Below the pieces are notes generated by a model that was not told the origin of the DNA, searched no databases, and saw only the letters and a list, made by a program, of their open reading frames with translations. Positions 16,466 through 29,100 of a stretch of DNA of 64,000 nt are shown here, one piece after another (within the stretch, counting starts at the first letter, position 1; the number at the start of each line of letters is the position of its first letter). Both the position numbers and the translations under genes were made by a program. This DNA comes from SZAS-79 sp964599095. GTDB taxonomy: Bacteria > Pseudomonadota > Gammaproteobacteria > Burkholderiales > SG8-39. The stretch is from contig CAZREB010000004.1 of the NCBI GenBank assembly GCA_964599095.1, forward strand, positions 310,001 through 374,000, written 5' to 3'.

Positions 16466-17341
16466 CTACTGGCCGCGCGCCTGCAACGCGGCGATGCGCT
16501 CTTCGATCGGCGGGTGGGTCGAGAACAGGGCCATGAAGCCGGGCTTGTCGCTGATGCCGGCCGCCTTGATCGACTGCGGCAGAGCGCCGGGTTCGAGACC
16601 GCCGAGGCGCGCAAGCGCAGCCATCATCGGCCTGGGCGTGCCGAGCAGGCCGGCCGAGCCGGCGTCGGCGCGGAACTCGCGCTGGCGGGAGAACCACGCC
16701 ACGATCATCGAGGCGAGCACGCCGAACACGATCTCGCACACGATCACGGAAACGTAGTAGCCCATGCCGACGCCTTCGCGGTCGTTCTTGAGGACGACCT
16801 TGTCGACGACGTAGCCGACCACGCGCGACAGGAACACGACGAAGGTATTGACCACGCCCTGGATCAGCGTGAGCGTCACCATGTCGCCGTTGGCGATGTG
16901 CGCGATCTCATGGCCGAGCACCGCTTCGACCTCCTCGCGGCTCATCGAATCGAGCAGGCCGGTCGATACCGCGACCAGCGACGAGTTCCTGAACGCGCCG
17001 GTGGCGAACGCGTTGGGCTCGCCTTCGTAGAGCGCGACCTCGGGCATGCCGATGTTCGCGCGCTCGGCGAGCGTCTTCACCGTCTGGACCAGCCAGAACT
17101 GGGTGGTGCCTTCCGAGCCGTCGATCACCTGCGCGCCGGTCGACCACTTTGCCATCGGCTTGGAGATCAGCAGCGAGAAGAACGAGCCTACGAAACCGAC
17201 GACCGCCGAGAACGCCAGCAGCATGCCGAGGTTGAGGCCCTGCGCGCTCATGAACTTGTCGACACCGAGCACGGACAGCGTGATCGACAGGACGATCATC
17301 ACCGCGATGTTGGTGGCAAGGAAAAGCAGTATGCGTTTCAT
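16466..17341 (-). CDS. htpX: Membrane-bound zinc metalloprotease HtpX
   Basis: 291 residues, close to the usual length of about 290. Two N-terminal transmembrane segments (MKRILLFLATNIAVMIVLS and the LGMLLAFSAVVGFVGSFFS region) precede the zinc motif HEIAH in LGHEIAHIANGDMV near residue 140. Two further hydrophobic stretches follow, and the third zinc ligand is the Glu in REFRADAGSAGL. HtpX degrades misfolded inner-membrane proteins together with FtsH and is part of the envelope stress response. A hairpin terminator follows the stop. It is monocistronic as far as I can see, with no visible heat-shock or Cpx site in the 84-base upstream gap. Confidence 0.97.
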   Translation of the reverse strand: MKRILLFLATNIAVMIVLSITLSVLGVDKFMSAQGLNLGMLLAFSAVVGFVGSFFSLLISKPMAKWSTGAQVIDGSEGTTQFWLVQTVKTLAERANIGMPEVALYEGEPNAFATGAFRNSSLVAVSTGLLDSMSREEVEAVLGHEIAHIANGDMVTLTLIQGVVNTFVVFLSRVVGYVVDKVVLKNDREGVGMGYYVSVIVCEIVFGVLASMIVAWFSRQREFRADAGSAGLLGTPRPMMAALARLGGLEPGALPQSIKAAGISDKPGFMALFSTHPPIEERIAALQARGQ

Positions 17342-17425
17342 GTGATGGATCCTCCGCAGGCGGCCCGGTGTGAGGGGGTCCGGGCGCGCGCCATGTTAGC
17401 CGAGTTTGGGGCTTGCACCCGGTTT

Positions 17426-19042
17426 TCAAGCCCGGTCGGCACGCATCATTTCAGCGCCGCGCTCGGCGATCATCACGGTTGGGGAGTTGGTATTACCGGA
17501 CGTAATCGTCGGCATCACCGAAGCGTCGATGACGCGCAGTCCGTCGACCCCGAGCAGGCGCAGCCTGGAGTCGACCACGGCGGCAGGGTCGCCGGCGCGG
17601 CCCATCCGGCAGGTGCCCACCGGGTGGAAAATGGTGGTGCCGATGTCGCCCGCCGCGCGCGCCAGCGCTTCGTCGGATTCGAGGTGGTCGCCCGGCAGGA
17701 ATTCCTCGGGCGCATAGGGCCGGAGGGCGGGCTGCGCGGCGATCTTCCGGGTCAGCCGGATCGCGTCCACCGCGACGCGCCGGTCTTCGGGATCCGACAG
17801 GTAACGCGGATTGATCAGGGGCGCATCGCGCGGGTCGGCGCTCCGGATCCTCACGTATCCCCGGGAGGTCGGGCGCAGGTTGCAGACCGACGAAGTGAAC
17901 GCCGGGAACGGGTGCAGCGGGTCGCCGAACTTGTCGAGGCTGAGCGGCTGCACGTGGTATTCGATGTTTGCGCGCGGCTGGCCCGGATCGGAACGGGCAA
18001 ACGCGCCGAGCTGGCTGGGCGCCATCGTCAGCGGGCCGGTGCGGAAGAAGAGGTATTCGAGTGCCATCCGGATCTTGCCGAAAGGCGAATGGGCCCATTC
18101 GTTCAGGGTCCGCACGCCCTTGACCTTGAAGGCGGTGCGCAACTGCAGGTGGTCCTGCAGGTTCTCGCCGACGGCCGGGGCGTCGTGGATCACCGGGATG
18201 CCGTGCTGGCGCAGCAGTTCGCCCGGGCCGATCCCCGAGCACTGCAGCAGTTGCGGCGAACCGATCGACCCCGCCGCGAGGACAGTCTCGATCCGGGTCG
18301 CGGCATAGCGGGTCTCGCCGTTGTGGCGGAACTCGACGCCCACCACCCGCTTGCCTTCGAGCCACAGGCGCTTGACCTCGGCACGCGTGACCACCTTCAG
18401 GTTGGGCCGTTTCATGACCGGCCTGAGGAAGGCCTTGGTCGCGTTCCAGCGCACGCCGCGCTTCTGGTTGACCTCGAAGTACCCGCTGCCTTCATTGTCG
18501 CCGCGGTTGAAGTCGCCGGTCGGCGCGATGCCGGCCTCGGCCGCCGCCTCGCGCCAGGCCTCGAGGATCTTCCACGAAAGCCGCTGCTTCTCCACACGCC
18601 ATTCGCCGCCCGCACCGTGCGACGCGTCGGCACCGGCGTGATGATCTTCGGACTTGCGGAACACCGGGAGCACGCTGTCCCAGGCCCAGCCCGCATCGCC
18701 GGTCTCGCGCGCCCACGAGTCGTAGTCCTGCCTCTGGCCGCGCATGTAGATCATCGCGTTGATCGACGAGCAACCGCCGAGCACGCGGCCCCGCGCGTAC
18801 AGGATCGAGCGCCCGTTGAGCCCTGCGTCGTGCTCGGTGCGGTAACACCAGTCGGTGCGCGGGTTGCCGATGCAATAGAGGTAACCGACCGGGATATGGA
18901 TCCAGATCCAGTCGTCCCTGCCGCCGGCTTCGAGCAGCAGCACGCTCACCTCCGGATCGGCCGAGAGCCGGTTGGCCAGCACGCAGCCGGCGGTACCGCC
19001 GCCGACGATCACGTAGTCGAAAGTGCCGAACGCCCTGCCCAT
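17426..19042 (-). CDS. GMC-family FAD oxidoreductase (choline dehydrogenase-like)
   Basis: 538 residues from the ATG at 19040-19042 (MGRAFGTFDYVIVGGGTAG); the frame extends upstream, but that part overlaps the kinase gene antisense to its repeats and is not GMC-like. The FAD motif GGGTAGCVLANRLS, GMC signature 1 (GRVLGGCSSINAMIYMRG) and signature 2 (AAGSIGSPQLLQCSGIGP) are all present. The catalytic His is in IFHPVGTCRMG, with Asn in the C-terminal NTNSPTVMIAERG. Length and motifs fit alcohol or choline dehydrogenases that pass electrons to the respiratory chain. Substrate unknown. It lies 28 bases after the kinase gene on the same strand, so it may be co-transcribed. Confidence 0.9.
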   Translation of the reverse strand: MGRAFGTFDYVIVGGGTAGCVLANRLSADPEVSVLLLEAGGRDDWIWIHIPVGYLYCIGNPRTDWCYRTEHDAGLNGRSILYARGRVLGGCSSINAMIYMRGQRQDYDSWARETGDAGWAWDSVLPVFRKSEDHHAGADASHGAGGEWRVEKQRLSWKILEAWREAAAEAGIAPTGDFNRGDNEGSGYFEVNQKRGVRWNATKAFLRPVMKRPNLKVVTRAEVKRLWLEGKRVVGVEFRHNGETRYAATRIETVLAAGSIGSPQLLQCSGIGPGELLRQHGIPVIHDAPAVGENLQDHLQLRTAFKVKGVRTLNEWAHSPFGKIRMALEYLFFRTGPLTMAPSQLGAFARSDPGQPRANIEYHVQPLSLDKFGDPLHPFPAFTSSVCNLRPTSRGYVRIRSADPRDAPLINPRYLSDPEDRRVAVDAIRLTRKIAAQPALRPYAPEEFLPGDHLESDEALARAAGDIGTTIFHPVGTCRMGRAGDPAAVVDSRLRLLGVDGLRVIDASVMPTITSGNTNSPTVMIAERGAEMMRADRA

Positions 19043-19070
19043 CCCCGCATTGTAAGGGAGCGGGGACCGG

Positions 19071-22349
<3,279 letters not shown>

Positions 22350-22453
22350 GATTCCTGTCAGGCAGGCATTGTAAGCCCCTCATTTTCCTCCGCAATCCGC
22401 CGTTTAGCCAAATCGGGGGAAAGCGCCCGCCGGATGGCGGTTATCACGCCGTC

Positions 22454-23308
22454 CTAGCGGCGGATCACAAGGGCCGTGGCGAGCAGGACCGTCAGGCCGC
22501 CGGCGACCGTACCTGCGCCGACCGGTTCGCCGAGGAATACCGCCCCCCAGAGCACCCCGAACACCGGGATCAGGAAAGTGATCGTCAGCGCGCGGGTCGG
22601 CCCGAGGTCGGCGATCAGGCGGAAGAAGAGCACGAAGGCGAGTGCGCTGCACAGGAGCGAGACGCCCAGGACCGCGACGACCACCGTCGGGGTAAAGGCC
22701 TGCGCCGCGGGCGGCGCGGGGAGGAAAGGAGCGATCGCGATGCTGGCGACGACCAGTGTCGCAGTCGAAAGCGCGATCGGGGGCGCGCCGCTGCCGATCT
22801 TTTTCAGCCAGGTGGTCGACACCGCATAGCAGAGCGTCGCACCCACGCATGCGGCCGCCCCGAGGAGCGCGTCCCGCGTCGGCGCAATCGGGCCGAAGCC
22901 GACGACCAGCCCGACGCCGGCCACCCCGAGGGCCAGGCCGGCGAGCTTGCGCGCGGTGAGCGGCTCACCCAGCCAGAGCGCGCCGCACATCGCCCCGAAG
23001 AACGGCGTGGTCGCGTTCAGGATCGACATCGTCCCGGCCCCCAGGTGCAGGCCGGCAAACGCGTACAGCGACCAGGGCAGCGCGGCATTCAGCACACCCA
23101 TCATCGCGTACGAGCGCCAGTGCTTGCGTACCTCGAGGCGCACACCGGCGAAGTACGCGTAGGCGAGCATCGCAATCGCCGCGATGGCGACACGCAGTTC
23201 GGCGAACCACGCGACGCCGACGGCCGGAACCGCCATGCGGAAGAAGAGGAACGAGGCGCCCCAGATCGCCGCAAGGGCGACGAGGCGCAGCAGGTCGGCG
23301 GTCTTCAC
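22454..23308 (-). CDS. EamA/DMT-family transporter
   Basis: 284 residues with ten hydrophobic helices in two EamA repeats. The N-terminus DLLRLVALAAIWGASFLFFR and the ATTPFFGAMCGALWLGEPLTARKLAG block are standard for the family. The second repeat ends with FLIPVFGVLWGAVFLGEPV. It sits between the kinase and rhlE genes on the same strand, with gaps near 100 bases on both sides, so co-transcription is uncertain. It exports or imports an unidentified small metabolite. The C-terminus VIRR is short and basic, as is usual. Confidence 0.87.
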   Translation of the reverse strand: MKTADLLRLVALAAIWGASFLFFRMAVPAVGVAWFAELRVAIAAIAMLAYAYFAGVRLEVRKHWRSYAMMGVLNAALPWSLYAFAGLHLGAGTMSILNATTPFFGAMCGALWLGEPLTARKLAGLALGVAGVGLVVGFGPIAPTRDALLGAAACVGATLCYAVSTTWLKKIGSGAPPIALSTATLVVASIAIAPFLPAPPAAQAFTPTVVVAVLGVSLLCSALAFVLFFRLIADLGPTRALTITFLIPVFGVLWGAVFLGEPVGAGTVAGGLTVLLATALVIRR

Positions 23309-23400
23309 GGCGGGGTGCGGGTGTGTTCAGCCTTTGCTTGGACCCTTGGCTTTTACACCCTTCCCGTGCATGCGACTTCCCGCCTGTTGCGCGTGTTCGC

Positions 23401-24912
23401 TCAGGCCGCCTTGCGCTTGAGGAAACCGAAGATCCCGCCGGACTTTACCGGCGCCGCGGGTTGCGCGGCCGGCTGCGCGGCGGGAGCGGCCTCCGCCCGC
23501 TCGCTGCGAGCAAGACGCTGGCCTTCGCGCAGCTGGGCCTGGCGCTCCTCCTCGCGACGATCCATGACGACGGCCGGCCGCGGCCGCTGGTGCGACTGTT
23601 GAGGACGGGCGCCCGGATGCGCAGTTTGCGGGCGCGCGGCCCGCTGCCCGTCGGAGCGACGCGGTTGCTGGTCCGCGCGGCGTGCTCCGTCGCGGGTGGA
23701 CGGTCGCGGTGCGCGGCGCGGCTGCTCGTCGCGCCGGCCGCGGCTTTCGCGGCGGGGCTGTGGCTGGCGGCGCGGGCGATCTTCCGCGGGTGCGGAACCG
23801 CCGCCGCGCGTGGGCTCGAAGCCCGGCACGCTCTTCTGGTCGATCTTGCGGTTGATCAGCCGCTCGATCGCCGCAAGCAGCGGGCGGTCGTCCGCGCTCA
23901 CCAGCGAGATGGCCTCGCCGGTGGAGCCGGCGCGGCCGGTGCGGCCGATGCGGTGCACGTAGTCTTCGGACACGTTCGGCAGGTCGAAGTTGACGACATG
24001 CGGCAACGCTTCGATGTCAAGGCCGCGTGCCGCGATGTCCGTCGCCACCAGCACCTGCAGCGCATTGTCCTTGAAGCGCTTGAGCGCCTTGGTGCGCGCC
24101 GGCTGGCTCTTGTTGCCGTGGATCGCGTCGGCCTCGATGCCTTCCTTCTCGAGCTGCTGCGCGAGGCGGTTGGCGCCGTGCTTGGTCTTGCAGAACACCA
24201 GCACCTGCTGCCAGTTGCCTTCCTTGACGAGGTGCGTGAGGAGTTCGCGCTTGCGGTCGCGGTCGACGAGGTACACCGACTGCGCCACCAGTTCGATCGG
24301 CGCGTTGCGGCGCGCGACTTCGACCACGGCCGGATCGCGCAGGATCGAGCCCGAGAGCTTGCGGATGTCGTCCGAGAAGGTGGCCGAGAACATCAGGTTC
24401 TGCCTGACGGCGGGCAGCAGCGCGATGATGCGGCGGATGTCGTGGATGAAGCCCATGTCGAGCATGCGGTCGGCTTCGTCGAGGACGAGGATCTCGATCG
24501 CGCGCAGGTCGATCGTGCGCTGTTGCACATGGTCGAGCAGGCGGCCCGGGGTGGCGACGACGATGTCGACGCCGCGGCGGATCTCGTTGGCCTGCGGCGT
24601 GAAGCCTACGCCGCCGAAGATCATGGCCGAGCGCATCTTCATGTGCTTGCCATAGTTGCGCACGCTTTCGTGGACCTGCGCAGCGAGTTCCCGCGTGGGA
24701 ACGAGCACCAGCGCGCGGATCGGCTGCTTGCCGGTCGCACCCTGGGCGCCTTGTTCGGCGAGCCGCTGCAGCATCGGCAGCGTGAATCCGGCGGTCTTGC
24801 CGGTGCCCGTCTGGGCAGCGCCCAGAAGGTCGCGGCCTTTGAGCACGAACGGGATCGCCTGCGCCTGGATAGGGGTGGGGGTTGTGTAGCCTTGCTCGGC
24901 CACGGCGCGCAC
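23401..24912 (-). CDS. rhlE: DEAD-box RNA helicase RhlE (5' end disrupted)
   Basis: 503 residues when read from the GTG at 24910-24912. All core motifs are present: GYTTPTPIQ (Q motif), AQTGTGKT (I), PTRELA (Ia), DEAD as LDEADRML (II), SAT (III), the ARGLD motif (V) and HRIGRTGR (VI). An Arg/Pro/Gln-rich tail ends in GGIFGFLKRKAA. RhlE remodels RNA in ribosome assembly and RNA decay. The GTG start omits the upstream aromatic residue of the Q motif. The frame continues upstream to about 24957 as VIDTSFTTLGLTDAL, which looks like genuine RhlE N-terminus, but the natural ATG at 24957-24959 after AGGAG is one base out of frame. See the finding. Either a sequencing error or a real mutation is possible. 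Confidence 0.93.
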   Translation of the reverse strand: MRAVAEQGYTTPTPIQAQAIPFVLKGRDLLGAAQTGTGKTAGFTLPMLQRLAEQGAQGATGKQPIRALVLVPTRELAAQVHESVRNYGKHMKMRSAMIFGGVGFTPQANEIRRGVDIVVATPGRLLDHVQQRTIDLRAIEILVLDEADRMLDMGFIHDIRRIIALLPAVRQNLMFSATFSDDIRKLSGSILRDPAVVEVARRNAPIELVAQSVYLVDRDRKRELLTHLVKEGNWQQVLVFCKTKHGANRLAQQLEKEGIEADAIHGNKSQPARTKALKRFKDNALQVLVATDIAARGLDIEALPHVVNFDLPNVSEDYVHRIGRTGRAGSTGEAISLVSADDRPLLAAIERLINRKIDQKSVPGFEPTRGGGSAPAEDRPRRQPQPRRESRGRRDEQPRRAPRPSTRDGARRADQQPRRSDGQRAARPQTAHPGARPQQSHQRPRPAVVMDRREEERQAQLREGQRLARSERAEAAPAAQPAAQPAAPVKSGGIFGFLKRKAA

Positions 24913-25216
24913 AAGCGCGTCCGTCAGCCCGAGCGTCGTAAACGACGTATCGATGACATATCTCCTGGGGATCGGCCTGGGATAACGTTTCGTTATCCAT
25001 ACCGGTTCAGGCAGATGAGGTACTGCTTAAGGGAATTCGAGAAGCCCGCGCATTTCCGAAGAGACCGGACCGGGCGGTGAGCCGCGAAGAGGGCTTAAAC
25101 GCTAACCGATTGAAGCGAAACAAGACCTTGGACGACAGTATACACGCGATCGCGGCCTCTGTCGCGGCGCAATATCGGGTGCTTGCAAACGTCGCGCGGA
25201 TCGCCATATTGGGACG
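24913..25216. other. Divergent rhlE/pirin intergenic region
   Basis: 304 bases between the rhlE GTG and the pirin ATG. The first 45 hold the disrupted rhlE N-terminus. A perfect inverted repeat lies at 24980-24998. A TATACT-like hexamer on the minus strand near 25138-25143 could be an rhlE -10 box, but I find no good -35 partner. The plus-strand side shows no clear pirin promoter beyond an AT-richer stretch around 25097-25145. Confidence 0.4.
24980..24998. promoter_or_regulatory. Perfect 19-bp inverted repeat in the rhlE leader
   Basis: GGATAACG (24980-24987), TTT, CGTTATCC (24991-24998). The arms match at all 8 positions. It lies about 21 bases upstream of the rhlE ribosome site region on the minus strand. 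The symmetry and 3-base centre fit a dimeric repressor operator; as RNA it would be a short hairpin. Which of these applies is not decidable from sequence. Confidence 0.45.
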
Positions 25217-26089
25217 ATGAAGAACATCCTCAGCATCCACCGGCAGGGCGAAGGGCACTGGGTCGGCGACGGCTTCCCGGTGCACACCATCTTCCACTAC
25301 CAGGAGCACCCGGAACTCTCGCCGTTCCTGCTGCTCGACCACGCGGGACCCGCCGACTTCAAGGCGGCGCAGAAGCAGCGCGGCGTGGGCTGGCATCCGC
25401 ATCGCGGCTTCGAGACCGTGACCGTCGTGTACGACGGCGAGGTGGACCACGAGGACACTGCGGGCAACGGCGGGCGCATCCGGACCGGGGACGTGCAATG
25501 GATGACGGCGGGCTCGGGCCTGCTGCACAAGGAGATGCACAGCGAAGGGTTCACGCAGAGCGGCGGGCGCTTCGAGGTGCTGCAACTCTGGGTCAACCTG
25601 CCGGCGGCCGCGAAGATGACCGCGCCCGGTTACCAGGGCATCGAGGACAAGGACATTCCCGCGGTGCCCCTTCCCGATGGCGCCGGCACGGTGCGCGTGA
25701 TCGCGGGCGAATTTGCCGGTACGCGCGGTCCGGCACGCACCTTTACGCCGATCAACCTGCTCGACGTGCGCATCAAGGCCGGCAAGACGCTTCGCCTGAG
25801 CCTGAAGGACGGCTACACCGCCTCGCTCTACGTGATGAGGGGCGAAGTACTGCTCAACGGGGCCGAAAAGGCGAGGGGCACCGAACTGGTCGTCCTCGAC
25901 CGTGCGGGCGACGAGATCACGATGCAGGCGTCTGCGGACACGGTCCTGCTGGTGATGAACGGCGAGCCGATCGACGAGCCGGTGGCCGGCTATGGTCCGT
26001 TCGTGATGAATACGCCGCAGCAGATCCAGCAGGCCTTCAAGGATTTCCACGCCGGGCGCATGGGCGACATCCCCGCCGGCGCGACCTGA
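25217..26089 (+). CDS. Pirin-family protein
   Basis: 290 residues. The metal-site residues of the bicupin N-domain are present: His-x-His in WHPHRGFETVT near residues 60-62 and His-x(3)-His-x-Glu in GLLHKEMHSEGF near residue 100. The phrase GEVDHEDTAGNGGRIRTGDVQWM between them is the pirin signature, and the C-terminal cupin (FTPINLLDVRIKAGKTLRLS) is complete. Bacterial pirins are iron proteins; some have quercetin dioxygenase activity and others bind and modulate metabolic enzymes. Nothing in the context fixes the role. It is divergent from rhlE and convergent with the DUF748 gene, from which it is separated by a hairpin. Confidence 0.93.
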   Translation: MKNILSIHRQGEGHWVGDGFPVHTIFHYQEHPELSPFLLLDHAGPADFKAAQKQRGVGWHPHRGFETVTVVYDGEVDHEDTAGNGGRIRTGDVQWMTAGSGLLHKEMHSEGFTQSGGRFEVLQLWVNLPAAAKMTAPGYQGIEDKDIPAVPLPDGAGTVRVIAGEFAGTRGPARTFTPINLLDVRIKAGKTLRLSLKDGYTASLYVMRGEVLLNGAEKARGTELVVLDRAGDEITMQASADTVLLVMNGEPIDEPVAGYGPFVMNTPQQIQQAFKDFHAGRMGDIPAGAT

Positions 26090-26113
26090 GGCCGGTGCCG
26101 GGGTGCGCGCAGG

Positions 26114-26138
26114 CCGCCCGCCCACCCTGCGGGCGGGT
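26114..26138. terminator. Bidirectional terminator hairpin between pirin and DUF748 genes
   Basis: CCCGCCC (26117-26123) pairs with GGGCGGG (26131-26137) around a 7-base loop, in the 56-base gap between the two converging stops. It has no T tract, but its position between converging genes supports a transcription stop for both. Confidence 0.55.
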
Positions 26139-26145
26139 CGCGTAG

Positions 26146-29100
26146 TCAGCGCGAGGACAATCCCAGCTTGAGCGGGACCGGCCTGCCCGGTGCATTTTCG
26201 GCGCGCACCGCGGTCGGGCTTGCCAACCGTGCCGCCTCGACGCCGGCACTTTTCAACGCATCAATCACCACCTCGGATCTCTTTCGCGCAAGCGACTGCA
26301 ATGCGTCGGGCGCCAGCGGCTGGATCTCGACCATCCGATCGTAGATGCCGCGATACATCGGCGCGAGATCGGCCACCTGCGGTTCGCCGCGCGTCAGGCG
26401 CCGGGCGCGCTGCAGGACGCTGATCGTGGCACCGGACGCGGCAGCGGCCTGTTCTGCGGCAGCCTTGCGCTTGTCCCATTCGGCCGCGCCACTGCGCTCG
26501 ACAAGCAGGGCGCGCAGCGCGCTGCGGACCGCGTTGTCCTGAAGGTCCGGAGGGCCCGGTTCCTCGCCTTCCCCGACCTTGATACCGGCGCGGCGCGCCA
26601 ACTCCAGGCGCACTGCGCGCACCCGCAACGCCGCGCCGTCGGCCGCCTCGTCGTACGGCCCCGGCACCGACAGCGCCAGCCGGGGACGCTTCGCGAGGAC
26701 GGCGGCGACCTGCCTGATCTTCTCTCGTTCCGGGGGCAGGAGTTTCGCGCTGCCGGCGTCGAATTCGAGGGTCTCGAGCTTGTCGCCGCTGACGCCGAAC
26801 AAGGCGCCGAGCGCGCGAAACGGGGCGGTGACCACCTTTGTGATCACGCTGGTGATCGCTTTCCAGATCAGCGCTGCATAGCTGAATTGCGGGTCTTCGA
26901 GGCTGCCGGACACCGGCAGGTCGAGGTCGATCCTGCCGTCGCTGTCCTTGAGGATCGCAATCGCGAGTTCCAGCGGCAGCTTGAGCGCACTGGGACTGTC
27001 GACGCGCTCGCCCAGCGTGAGCTGGTCGAGGACCACGCTGTTGCGCCCTTGCAGCTGGCTGTTGCGCACCGTGTAGTTCAGGTCGAGCGAGACCTTGCCG
27101 GAGGCGATCCGGTAGCCCGCGAACTTCATCGAGTACGGGGTCGCCGAGACCAGGTCGACGTTCCTGAAGACGACGGATACGTCCGTGTTATCGCGCGGCG
27201 CGAAAGGGTTCAGTTCGCCGCGAATGCGGGCGAGGCCGAATTCGTCTACGCGGCCGTCGAGCTCCAGCTGGCTCCGGGAGGCCTTGTTCGAGGACAGGCC
27301 GTTGATGACGCCGTTGAGTTCGTGGATCTTTGCGCCGAACGGCGGCCGCAGGCTCAGGTCGGCGAATTCGAGCCTGGCATCCTGGACCCGGACGCGCCGC
27401 ACGAGCAACCGGTACGGCGCTGCGGCTTCGGCCGGCGTCGCGGCGGCAGGCGGCGACGATGCGGCGATGGCCGGCGTGGCTGCAGGGCCGGCCAGCAGGC
27501 GCGTCGCATTCAGCGTGCCATCCGCGTTGATCAGCAGCTTGGCGTTCAATCCGGCCAGCCGCAGCTCGGGGATTTCGAGGCGATTGGGCTGGACCGTGAG
27601 CGAAAGTTTCTCGGCACCCAGGTCTTTCCAGGCCGCGAACGGTTCGCCGTTTTCCTCGTCGAGCCTCAGGTTTGCGACGTCGAAGCTGCCTGCGTAGCGC
27701 AAGTGCGGGGATTGCGTGCCCGCCGGCGCGATGGAAAGCGTGCCACTCGCGGAGGCGGTACCGTCAACGAGCTTGAGCCTCAGGTACCGCGCGAGGACAG
27801 GCTGCACTGGCTTCAATGCCAGTTGTTCCACCTTGATCTCCGCACTCGCCGAGGATTGCGCAGCCACCGCACGTCCCTTGGCCGAGAACCGGCCTCCCTC
27901 GCGCAGCTCGAAGCCCGCCTCGAACGCAAGCGGCCGCTTCGGATTGCTCGATACGTTCGTGAGCTTCGCGCCGATCTCGCGGGCATGGAGGGCAACAGTG
28001 CTTTCGGCGTCTTCGAAGTCGGCGGTGAATTTGTCCACCGATACGCGGCCCACCCGCGCATTCCACGGGACATCGGGCTTTGCGGGTGGTTTCGATGCGG
28101 CGCCGGTCCCGGCCGCAGGAAGCAGGTCGAGCAGGTTGAGGCGTCCTTCGTTGTTGCGCACGAGCTTCACGTGACCGCCATTCAGGTTCACGCTCGCCAC
28201 CTTTGCGCGCCGCGCTTCGAGGTCGGCTTCGCCGCCGGCCAGGACGACCTCATCGAGGCGTACCAGCGGCGCGTCCCTGGCGCCGGCCGACAGCCGGTAC
28301 ACCCCGATGCCGACCTGACGAAGCGCCAGCCTGCCCTTGGGGCCGGATTCCGCGTCGACAGCGGCCTTTGCAGACAGGCGCCCGATCGATGCCGTAAGCG
28401 GAACCGCTGCGCCCCGGTCTTCGTAAGCGACGGCAATATCATCCAGGCCGATCTGTCCGATCTTCAGCTTCCATGGCGCCGCGATGCCTGCCGAAGGTGC
28501 GGCGGCCTTCGGGACGGCGGGTGCGGCCGCGAACCGGTCGAACGGGTCGATGCGACCGTGCTCGTCGCGCACGAGCTTCGCATTCCCGCCGCGCAGGCGC
28601 ACGCTTGCCACCGTTACGCGCCGCGATTCGAGGTCGGCCTCGCCGCCTGCAAGCGCGACTTCGTCCAGGTTCAGCAGTGGCGCCCCCGCCGGTCCGACGG
28701 AAAGTTTGTGCAGCCCGATCGACAGCCCGCCGACTGCGAGCGCGGTTGCCGGCCCGAACTGCGCATCCAGCCCGGCCTTGACCGATACTCGTCCGATCGA
28801 GGCGGCCAGCGGTTCGCCGGCAGACCGGTCTTCGAATGCAAGCGCGAAATTGTCGATCCCGAACTGCTCGACCCTGGCTTTCCATGGCGGCGCGTCCCCG
28901 GGAGACTGCGATGCGGCGGGCGCGGATGCGGTTTCAGGCGCAGGCGCCCTGGCGAGCCCAAGCACATCCAGCGCGCCTTTGGCATCGCGTTTTGCGCTCG
29001 CCTTGCCGCCGTCGAGGGTGATGCTGCGCACCGAGAGCTCGCGCCTGGCGTAGTCGGCGTCGAGCTTGTCCATCCTCAACGCATTCAGCACAAGGAAAGG

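Noticed and set aside
22427..22440. Small GC hairpin between the EamA and kinase genes as a terminator
   Set aside because: Only 5-bp arms, no T tract, and such hairpins are frequent at this GC content.
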